Of a stretch of DNA of 10,285 bases, positions 1 through 5,902 are shown piece by piece. Every line of letters starts with the position of its first letter. The first letter of the stretch is position 1. The DNA is from Opitutaceae bacterium (GTDB lineage Bacteria; Verrucomicrobiota; Verrucomicrobiae; Opitutales; Opitutaceae), in assembly GCA_031266495.1 (NCBI GenBank), contig JAISAX010000576.1:1-10285 (forward strand), in the 5' to 3' direction. The translations under genes and the position numbers were made by a program. The notes beneath the pieces were generated by a model. The model was given only the letters and a program-made list of their open reading frames with translations. It made no database searches and had not been told where the DNA came from.

Positions 1-63
1 GGAGATGGAAGATATGTGTTCACAGGGAGAATGGAATGCCGATAGCCAACGGGTTTTGTTTTC

Positions 64-90
64 GTGTGACAATCTTCGCGTTGCTCACAC
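64..90. promoter_or_regulatory. Possible operator dyad upstream of the LacI-type regulator
   Basis: GTGTGA (64-69) and TCACAC (85-90) form a perfect 6-bp dyad with a 15-bp spacer, ending 8 bp before the regulator start codon. LacI-family proteins bind palindromes and often control their own gene, so an autoregulatory site is plausible. The spacer is long for a classical LacI operator and only six positions pair, so this could be chance. No convincing -35/-10 pair or Shine-Dalgarno is visible between positions 1 and 98. Confidence 0.2.
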
Positions 91-98
91 AGTAAAGC

Positions 99-1181
99 AT
101 GAGCCAAAACCTCCCTCCCTCCCCGGATTCCCCGGATTCCTCGTATCAGCCGAAACCCGACAGCCGCGTGACACAGCAGGATGTGGCAGAGGCCGTCGGG
201 GTGAGCCGTTCGGCGGTTTCAATGGCATTCAAGAATCATCCGCGCATCTCGGAAAAGATGCGCGTATCCATTAGGGAAACGGCGGCGCGGATGGGCTACG
301 CGCCGGACCCGATGCTGATGTCACTGGCGGCCTATCGCAACCGGCAACGCCCCGCGAGTTTCCACGGCACGCTGGCATGGCTGGTGAACAGCACGGGCGG
401 CTTTCGTTGGAACAGGATCTCGCAATTCGCCGGGTTTTACGAGGGCGCCCGGACGGTGGCACTGCGGCACGGGTTCCAGCTGGAGGTGTTCGATCTCGCC
501 GCGAGCGAGGCGGGCAGGGCGGGGCGGGTGGCGTCGATGTTGCGGGCGCGCAATGTGACGGGCGTGCTGGTGGCGCCCCAACCGGAGGCGGATACGCGTT
601 TGACGGATTTCCCATGGGAGGATTTCGCGGCGGTGGCCTTGGGTTACACGCTGGCCGCGCCGCGGTTGCATGTGGTGGCGGCGGCGCAGTTTCGCGCGGC
701 GATCGAGTGCCTGCGGCGGTTGCGGGAAACGGGTCACAAGCGGATCGGTTTCCTGCTAAGCCGTGAACACGTGGAGCGCACGCAGCTCCAGTATCTGGGG
801 GCGTGGATGGCGAGTCAGGAGATGGATGGCCTGGGTGGCCAGGTGCCCGCGGCCTTGATGGACAAGGCGCATCCGCCGGGGCCGTTCCGGGAGTGGATGC
901 AACGTTACAAGCCGGACGGGATCATCAGCGGCGAATATCTGCCCGGACAATTGCGGCGGCTGGGATGGCGTGTGCCGGAGGATGTGAGCGTGGCCTGCCC
1001 CAATTTGCCGGATGACAAAAGGGGTGTGTCCGGTGTGTGGGAGGTGCCGCGCGGCAGCGGGGCGGCGGCGGATTTGCTGGTGTCGCTGATCCACCGCGGC
1101 GAGCGTGGGATTCCGGATACACCGCAAACGGTGCTCGTCGAGGGTCGCTGGATGGAGGGGGATACGTTGCGGGCGCGATGA
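99..1181 (+). CDS. LacI-family transcriptional regulator
   Basis: A 360-residue DNA-binding regulator of the LacI/GalR type, the usual length for the family. After a Pro/Ser-rich N-terminal tail of about 22 residues, residues 24-44 (VTQQDVAEAVGVSRSAVSMAF) are a LacI helix-turn-helix. RVSIRETAARMGYAPDP at about 55-71 matches the hinge-helix region. The rest resembles the periplasmic-binding-like sensor domain, including a GHKRIGFL strand near residues 211-218 and a C-terminal VEGRWMEGDTLR tail typical of these regulators. The effector cannot be read from sequence; the family usually senses sugars. The ATG at 99 is chosen because it leaves a complete HTH, although no clear Shine-Dalgarno precedes it. 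The gene points towards the sulfite reductase gene and is separated from it by a structured spacer. No target is evident; the beta-helix gene at the other end is a candidate by function only. Confidence 0.9.
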   Translation: MSQNLPPSPDSPDSSYQPKPDSRVTQQDVAEAVGVSRSAVSMAFKNHPRISEKMRVSIRETAARMGYAPDPMLMSLAAYRNRQRPASFHGTLAWLVNSTGGFRWNRISQFAGFYEGARTVALRHGFQLEVFDLAASEAGRAGRVASMLRARNVTGVLVAPQPEADTRLTDFPWEDFAAVALGYTLAAPRLHVVAAAQFRAAIECLRRLRETGHKRIGFLLSREHVERTQLQYLGAWMASQEMDGLGGQVPAALMDKAHPPGPFREWMQRYKPDGIISGEYLPGQLRRLGWRVPEDVSVACPNLPDDKRGVSGVWEVPRGSGAAADLLVSLIHRGERGIPDTPQTVLVEGRWMEGDTLRAR

Positions 1182-1210
1182 GGGCGCTGTGCGGGCGCGG
1201 TGAAGGTGCG

Positions 1211-1260
1211 GTGCGCTCCCCGGACCCGCTGCCTTGCCGAGGCATGCCCAGCGGGCGCAC
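1211..1260. terminator. Structured GC-rich hairpin after the regulator gene
   Basis: Thirty bases after the regulator stop codon lies a nested inverted repeat. GTGCG (1211-1215) pairs with CGCAC (1256-1260), CCCGCTG (1225-1231) with CAGCGGG (1249-1255), and TGCCT with AGGCA around a TGCCG loop (1230-1244). Not all pairs can form at once, since the inner and middle stems share 1230-1231. It is placed as a transcription terminator would be, but there is no U-tract, so an intrinsic terminator is uncertain. Confidence 0.3.
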
Positions 1261-1294
1261 GGCCCAGTGTGCGCCCCTGCATACGGATTATTAC

Positions 1295-1442
1295 CTGATG
1301 TTACGCGGATCGACCGTAGGGGCGTCGCTTGCGACGCCCGCGCCAGGCGGACGAACTGAACTGAACTGGCGCATCTCTCGTTGCGAAAGATCCTCGCGGG
1401 CTTCGCAAGCGAAGCCCCTACCTTCGGCCCGCGTAACATCAG
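1295..1442. mobile_element. REPIN-like/MITE element, copy 1, with terminal inverted repeats and target duplication
   Basis: A 148-bp non-coding element. Its ends are a perfect 14-bp inverted repeat, CTGATGTTACGCGG (1295-1308) and its complement (1429-1442). Direct repeats TTATTAC (1288-1294 and 1443-1449) flank it exactly, as an insertion duplication would. Inside, GTAG (1316-1319) is followed by the hairpin GGGCGTCGC-TT-GCGACGCCC (1320-1339), and a mirror unit GGGCTTCGC-AA-GCGAAGCCC (1398-1417) is followed by CTAC (1418-1421). GTAG at the foot of a palindromic hairpin is the hallmark of REP sequences mobilised by RAYT (TnpA-REP) proteins, and two inverted REPs form a REPIN. The right-hand direct repeat contains the TAA stop of the sulfite reductase gene. 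A related copy lies at 5733-5869. Confidence 0.75.
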
Positions 1443-1445
1443 TTA

Positions 1446-3386
1446 TTACGTGGTGGCTGCGTCGGTGGCCGGCGCGAGCGTCGGCGGATGGGCGCCGACT
1501 TTGTGGAGGGTGGCGTCGGACGGGAGGATTGCGCGGTCGCAAAAATCCCCGAACCCTTCGCCTTCGTTGCGTTCGGCTGCGTAGCGCCCGATCACCGGCG
1601 TGAGCAGTTTTACGGCCTCGTCCACTGTCGCACTGGCCGACATCAGACGGTTGAGGCGGCGTCCGGCGTAGTTGCCGCCCAGATACACGGCGTATTTGCC
1701 CGGCGCCTTGCCGACGAGAGCGATTTCGGCAAGGAAGGGGCGGGCGCAGCCGTTGGGACACCCGGTCACGCGAATGCTCACGGGCTGGCCGCGCAGGCCG
1801 ACGGCGTCGAAAACGGGCTGGAATTTTTCCAGAATGGCGGGCAACTCGCGTTCGCTTTCGGAAAGCGCCAGCGGACACGTCGGGAGCGCCACGCAGGAGA
1901 GGGCGTTGAGACGGAGCGCACTCTGCGCGTTCTCGCGGGAAAGTCCGTGTTTTTGAAGGATCGCCTCGATGCGCGGCTTCTGCTCCGCAGTGACGCCGGA
2001 GAGGGTGAGGTTTTGCGAGGGCGTGAGCCGGAAATCGCCGGTGTGGAGTTGCGCGATCTCGCGGAGCGCCGTCTGCATGAGCCAGTTTTCGCGGTCCTCG
2101 ATGCGTCCGCTGAGCAGGTGGAGTCCGTAGAACCAGGTGCCATCCGCGCAGGCGTGCCAGCCGTGCGGGTCCTGGATGGTCTGGAATGCGAAGGGGCGCG
2201 CGGGGGCGAGCGTGATGCCGGAGCGTTTTTCAACCTCGGCCTTGAACCAGGCGATGCCGCGGTCCCCGATCGTGTACTTGAGACGGGCGTGGCGGCGGTT
2301 GGCGCGGTCGCCGTAGTCGCGCTGCGTGGTGAGCACGGCGGCGCCGATGCGTTTGATCTGGTCGGGCGTGATGAAGCCGATGAGGTCGGCGAGGCGCGGG
2401 AAGGTGGCTTCGTTGCCGTGGCTCATGCCCATGCCGCCGCCTACGGTGACGTTGTAACCGACGAGTTTGTCGTTCTCCAGAATGGCGATGAAGCCGAGGT
2501 CCTGGGAAAATACATCGACGTCGTTGGAGGGCGGGATGGCGAAGCCGACCTTGAGCTTGCGCGGCAGGTAGGCGGGTCCATAAAGCGGCTCCTCGCCTTC
2601 CTTCGTTTCGGCAATGTCAGCGTATTCCGGATACGCGGCGAGGGCGGGGACGGCGGTGGTGGTGGTGGCAAGGGCGGCGGCGGTGGCGGGGAGGGGGGGG
2701 GGAGGGGGAGGAGGAGGAGGGACGGCTTTCGGTTCGCCGCCGGCAACGAGTTCGTTGTCGATCCAGATTTCGTGCCAGGCGCGGGTGCGGGGGAGCGCGA
2801 ATTCGCTCCACGCTTTCGCGTGTTCATACACTTCCTGGTGGGCCGGGTGACGTTCGGGATTGGGCGGCGCCATGACGTTGCGGTTCACGTCGCCGCAGGC
2901 CGCGATGGAATCGAGGAGCACTTTGTGGAGTCCCTGGATCAGCTTGCGGACGTCGCCTTTGAGAATGCCGTAAAACTGGATCGTCTGGCGCGTGGTGAGG
3001 CGCAGGGTGTGCTTGCCGGCGACTTTGAGCGAGAGGTCGTCGAGGATGCGCCATTGTTCGGGCGTGCAGCGTCCGCCGGGGAGGCGCACGCGGAGCATCA
3101 CGGAGTAGGCGCGCTCCTTGCCGGCCTTGCGCAGGGCGAGGCGCTGGTCGCGGTCGTCCTGCTCGTAGAAGCCGTGGAATTTGATGAGCTGGGCGTTGTC
3201 GGGCGTGAAGGCGCCGGTGGAGGTGTCGAGGACGTCCTCGGCAATGGTGCCGCGCAGGTAGTTGGACGCGAGCTTGATGCCTTCGTTGGCGGAAAGCGGT
3301 TTTGTAGTTTTTGCCTCTGTCTCTGCCTCTGCCGGAGTGGCGTTGCTGGCGGCGGCGGCAGGCGTGGCCGTGAAATCGTTGTTCAT
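1446..3386 (-). CDS. cysI: Assimilatory sulfite reductase, siroheme/[4Fe-4S] hemoprotein (CysI/Sir type)
   Basis: A 646-residue hemoprotein of the nitrite/sulfite reductase family that reduces sulfite to sulfide for cysteine synthesis in the cytoplasm. The four ligands of the siroheme-coupled [4Fe-4S] cluster are Cys498 and Cys504 (SCVALPTCPLALSESE) and Cys543 and Cys547 (TGCPNGCARP). Their spacing is the same as in E. coli CysI (434/440/479/483). Other family blocks are SNYLRGTIAED near the N-terminus, DDRDQRL, LPGGRCTPEQW, LTTRQTIQF, GDVNRNV, LVGGGMGMSHGN, LTTQRDYGDR and GEGFGDF near the end. The ATG at 3386 is preferred over an upstream TTG at 3449; neither has a clear Shine-Dalgarno and the first 30 or so residues are a variable Ala/Thr-rich tail. 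A low-complexity insert of about 46 residues (encoded at 2595-2744) is unusual. No cysJ, cysH or cysDN is adjacent. The electron donor, and hence CysI versus ferredoxin-type Sir, cannot be settled here. Confidence 0.92.
   Translation of the reverse strand: MNNDFTATPAAAASNATPAEAETEAKTTKPLSANEGIKLASNYLRGTIAEDVLDTSTGAFTPDNAQLIKFHGFYEQDDRDQRLALRKAGKERAYSVMLRVRLPGGRCTPEQWRILDDLSLKVAGKHTLRLTTRQTIQFYGILKGDVRKLIQGLHKVLLDSIAACGDVNRNVMAPPNPERHPAHQEVYEHAKAWSEFALPRTRAWHEIWIDNELVAGGEPKAVPPPPPPPPPLPATAAALATTTTAVPALAAYPEYADIAETKEGEEPLYGPAYLPRKLKVGFAIPPSNDVDVFSQDLGFIAILENDKLVGYNVTVGGGMGMSHGNEATFPRLADLIGFITPDQIKRIGAAVLTTQRDYGDRANRRHARLKYTIGDRGIAWFKAEVEKRSGITLAPARPFAFQTIQDPHGWHACADGTWFYGLHLLSGRIEDRENWLMQTALREIAQLHTGDFRLTPSQNLTLSGVTAEQKPRIEAILQKHGLSRENAQSALRLNALSCVALPTCPLALSESERELPAILEKFQPVFDAVGLRGQPVSIRVTGCPNGCARPFLAEIALVGKAPGKYAVYLGGNYAGRRLNRLMSASATVDEAVKLLTPVIGRYAAERNEGEGFGDFCDRAILPSDATLHKVGAHPPTLAPATDAATT
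2595..2744 (-). repeat. Low-complexity proline/alanine/threonine insert within the sulfite reductase gene
   Basis: Between the conserved blocks WIDNELV and EEPLYGPAYLPRK the protein has 50 residues, where E. coli CysI has four. The insert includes nine consecutive prolines, then Ala/Thr-rich sequence. On the coding strand it contains an uninterrupted run of ten C (2693-2702 as G on the plus strand) beside repeated CCT codons, a slippage-prone sequence. The insert keeps the frame, so it is probably a surface loop or linker that does not destroy the enzyme. Confidence 0.7.
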
Positions 3387-3700
3387 TGGAGTGTAGCGGT
3401 CAGGTCGGGTCGGGTTGAACGATCTGCCGAAATCAGGGCGGCGGCGCAAGTGGTTTCTAGTTTGTTGGGTTGTTTACTAATGATTGCCGTTGCGGGGTCC
3501 ACTGACGTTACGCGAAGGGATCCACCAGCGTGCTGCAGGGCTGCATGATTCACAAGCGGCCCTCCCCTCCCCCCCCCCCGCCCAGCATACCCGCACTGGA
3601 AATCGCAACGCTCATGGATATGTAATGACATCGCAGCGAATTGCAGTTTGCCGTTGTTACTGTGACGGACACGGGCAGGAGTTGCCGCTTCGTTTTCCCT
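3387..3700. other. Divergent intergenic region between sulfite reductase and the PEP-CTERM gene
   Basis: This 314-bp spacer must carry the promoters for both outward-facing genes, but I cannot assign -35/-10 boxes with confidence. It contains an 11-C run (3569-3579) in a longer C-rich stretch. It also contains TGACGTTACGCG (3502-3513), which resembles the end of the REPIN-like element but is not followed by its hairpins. A purine-rich AGGAG (3677-3681) lies 19 bp before the chosen ATG at 3701, too far to be a normal Shine-Dalgarno. Confidence 0.5.
3569..3579. repeat. 11-bp homopolymeric C tract upstream of a surface-protein gene
   Basis: Eleven consecutive C residues lie about 120 bp upstream of the PEP-CTERM protein start. 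Homopolymer tracts of this length slip readily, and in several bacteria those in promoters of surface proteins drive phase variation. No promoter boxes are visible on either side, so any effect on expression is speculation. Confidence 0.6.
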
Positions 3701-5752
3701 ATGAAACTGTATCTGCAAAAACCACGTAAACCACGTCCGTCCGCGACGGCCCTGCGGGCGCTGTTTGTTGTTCCTGTATTCCCCGCCGCCATTGTGGCTG
3801 CGGCCCTTGCTGCCATCCTTGCCGTCCCGGCTCCCGTCCACGCGGATATACTCATCGCCTCCGCCGCCGCAGCGTTTGACGAATTTGGCCATTCGGTGAG
3901 CCTGTCCGCAGACAGTGTGCTGGTCGGCGCGTTTAGAAACGACGACAAGGGGACCGACAGCGGAGCGGCCTACTACTACAAGGGGCTGAGCGGGGAAGGA
4001 GAGAGCGGCACGGTTACACAGGATGTCAAACTGCTCGCCTCCGACGGCTCGGCGGGTGCCTACTTCGGCGCATTGGTGAGCCTGTCCGGAGACAGTGCGC
4101 TGGTCGGCACGGACACCGGGCGCGCGGCCTACTACTACAAAGAGCTGAACGGAAAGAGCGACCCGGTTGTTTACCAGGATGTCAAACTGCTCTGCACCGA
4201 CGTCAATTATGAGAATCTGTCTCCGATGAATAATATCTACTTCGGCATATTGGTGAGCCTGTCCGGAGACAGTGCACTGGTCGGCGCACTTGGGGACTCG
4301 GATGTGGGGGACGGCATCGGATCAGCCTACTACTACAAGGAACTGAACAAAAAGAGCGGCACGGTTACACAGGATGTCAAACTGCGCGCCTCCGACGGCA
4401 CGGCGGGGAACTTCTTCAGTGAATCGGTGAGCCTGTCCGGAGACAGCGCGCTGGTCGGCGCGGATGCGGCCAGGAACAATGGGATCTCCAGTGGATCGGC
4501 CTACTATTACAAGGGGCTGAACGGGAAGAGCGACACGGTTACAGAGGATGTCAAACTGCTCCCTTCCGAGAGCATGGCGTATGGCCGCTTCGGCTATTCG
4601 GTGAGTCTGTCCGGAGACAGCGCGCTGGTCGGCGCGGGTTCCGCCGACAACATGCCCGGCAGCGGAGCTGCCTACTACTACAAGGGACTGGACGGAAAGA
4701 GCGGTACGGTTACAGAGGATGTCAAACTGCTCCCCTCCGACCGCGCAGTGGGGGACGGATTCGGCGGCGAAGGCGGCGAATCGGTGAGCCTGTCCGGAAA
4801 CAGCGCGCTGGTCGGCGCGGGATATGGCAACAACAAGGGGAGCCGCAGCGGAGCGGCCTACTACTACAAGGGGCTGGATGGAAAGAGCGGCACGGTTACA
4901 GAGGATGTCAAACTGCTCCCCTCCGACAGCAGCGCGGCGTTGGAATACTTCGGCTATTCGGTGAGCCTGTCTGGAGACCGCTTCGTCATCGGCGCGTATT
5001 GGGCCTACATGGGAGTGGAGGAAGGCACTGCTGCTGTTCGAACCGGCAAGGCCTACGCGGGAGACATCCGTGCCTTCACGACGCTGGATGCCACCGGCGG
5101 GGCCGCGCTGGCGACCGGTGGGCTGAGCTTTGTGTCGCAAGGCGACTGGATCATCGGCGAAACCACCAGAGGCAACCAGGTGACGCTGTCCAAAGTCTGG
5201 TCCTCCAACCAGGACAACCCCGACGGAGACTGGTTCAATGACACCGCCGACGTCACGGCGGACGGCAAGGCCGTTTACATCGGACAAAAAGCCGGTGCCA
5301 ACAACAACCGCCTGATTGTCGAAGGCACACTGGTTGCCAACGCCGTGTATGTCGGCGCGAGCACGGAAGCGGAAGGTAGTGGCAATATCAATACCGGAAA
5401 CGCCCTGCGTTTCACCACCGACGCGCTCTCCACGCTGGACGTTGGCACGATCTGGCTGGGAGCCGGCAATTTTATCGAGTTCGAGGGCGCCGACTACGGC
5501 ATTGACGATGTGCTCACCCTGTTGAGCGGAACCACCGTGCAGGTTTGGGACGGCGAAGGCTGGACTGCTCTCGCCAGCGACAATGCCGACACGCTCATCC
5601 TCAAGACCGGAGTGGTGGACGGAGAATATTCGCAATTCAGCCCCTTGGCTGTCCCCGCGCCCGTCCCCGAGCCGTCTGCGTGGGCGGCGATTGCGGGGAT
5701 TGGGTTGCTGGCGTGGGCCGTCCTGCGTCGGGGTTACACGGATCGACCGTAG
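3701..5752 (+). CDS. Secreted FG-GAP repeat protein with PEP-CTERM sorting signal
   Basis: A 683-residue exported protein. From the ATG at 3701, a basic n-region (KLYLQKPRKPRPS), a long hydrophobic stretch and PVHA before ADIL form a Sec signal peptide. The reading frame is open for 20 more codons upstream, but that start would bury the signal peptide. Seven repeats follow (first core at residue 66) with consensus FGYSVSLSGDSALVGA...SGAAYYYKGL.GKSGTVTEDVKLLPSD, matching FG-GAP_2-type beta-propeller repeats. Residues of about 440-650 are Gly/Thr/Ala-rich and resemble the beta-solenoid part of PEP-CTERM/autotransporter-like proteins. The tail has VPEPS (655-659), a hydrophobic helix and RR: a PEP-CTERM signal, which the exosortase system processes to deliver proteins to the envelope or exopolysaccharide. 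The last residues (YTDRP) and the TAG stop lie inside a REPIN-like element. The binding partner is unknown. Confidence 0.88.
   Translation: MKLYLQKPRKPRPSATALRALFVVPVFPAAIVAAALAAILAVPAPVHADILIASAAAAFDEFGHSVSLSADSVLVGAFRNDDKGTDSGAAYYYKGLSGEGESGTVTQDVKLLASDGSAGAYFGALVSLSGDSALVGTDTGRAAYYYKELNGKSDPVVYQDVKLLCTDVNYENLSPMNNIYFGILVSLSGDSALVGALGDSDVGDGIGSAYYYKELNKKSGTVTQDVKLRASDGTAGNFFSESVSLSGDSALVGADAARNNGISSGSAYYYKGLNGKSDTVTEDVKLLPSESMAYGRFGYSVSLSGDSALVGAGSADNMPGSGAAYYYKGLDGKSGTVTEDVKLLPSDRAVGDGFGGEGGESVSLSGNSALVGAGYGNNKGSRSGAAYYYKGLDGKSGTVTEDVKLLPSDSSAALEYFGYSVSLSGDRFVIGAYWAYMGVEEGTAAVRTGKAYAGDIRAFTTLDATGGAALATGGLSFVSQGDWIIGETTRGNQVTLSKVWSSNQDNPDGDWFNDTADVTADGKAVYIGQKAGANNNRLIVEGTLVANAVYVGASTEAEGSGNINTGNALRFTTDALSTLDVGTIWLGAGNFIEFEGADYGIDDVLTLLSGTTVQVWDGEGWTALASDNADTLILKTGVVDGEYSQFSPLAVPAPVPEPSAWAAIAGIGLLAWAVLRRGYTDRP
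3852..5012 (+). repeat. Seven tandem FG-GAP-like coding repeats
   Basis: The motif starting GTGAGCCTGTC recurs at 3896, 4076, 4253, 4427, 4601 (one base changed), 4784 and 4961. The spacings are 180, 177, 174, 174, 183 and 177 bp, all multiples of three, so copy-number change would keep the frame. The core encoding VSLSGDSALVGA is nearly identical at the nucleotide level between copies 2 and 6, while the stretch between cores varies in length. This suggests recent duplication or gene conversion. The first copy (SADSVLV) and last copy (SGDRFVIGAY) are the most divergent, as expected for edge units. Confidence 0.85.
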
Positions 5753-5869
5753 GGGCGTCGCTTGCGACGCCCGCGCTTGGTGGAGAGTATTGGCGTATCT
5801 CCCGTTGTGGTCAGGTCCTCGCGGGCTTCGCAAGCGAAGCCCCTACGGGAGGCGCTGCGGTAACTTCAG
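5733..5869. mobile_element. REPIN-like element, copy 2
   Basis: A second, diverged copy of the element at 1295-1442. It keeps GATCGACC, GTAG (5749-5752), hairpin GGGCGTCGC-TT-GCGACGCCC (5753-5772), the mirror hairpin GGGCTTCGC-AA-GCGAAGCCC (5823-5842), CTAC (5843-5846) and a right end GGTAACTTCAG. The hairpins are identical between copies, while the central spacer has drifted (TTGGCGTATCTCCCGTTG against CTGGCGCATCTCTCGTTG). The left end begins at GTTAC; the outermost CTGAT is not present and no target duplication is visible, so this copy may be trimmed. It fills the gap between two convergent genes, and its GTAG provides the TAG stop of the PEP-CTERM gene. Confidence 0.72.
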
Positions 5870-5902
5870 TTCTTGATTTTTCACCGTTCTCCTTCTCTTG
5901 CG

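Noticed and set aside
1..98. A small gene in the first 98 bases (ATG at 5)
   Set aside because: The frame runs out of phase through the LacI-type gene and its translation has no recognisable domain, so it is treated as a shadow.
3502..3513. A third REPIN/MITE copy (TGACGTTACGCG)
   Set aside because: Only the terminal-like 12 bases match imperfectly. Neither GTAG hairpin nor an opposite end follows, so it may be chance.
1488..3548. A 686-codon open frame antisense to the sulfite reductase gene
   Set aside because: It is a shadow of a GC-rich gene. Its translation is low-complexity Gly/Val/Glu with no recognisable domain, while the opposite strand has every sulfite reductase motif.
4322..5833. 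A 503-codon open frame antisense to the FG-GAP protein gene
   Set aside because: Its periodic translation only mirrors the FG-GAP repeats, and its first part is the REPIN element. The sense strand has a signal peptide, repeats and a PEP-CTERM tail.
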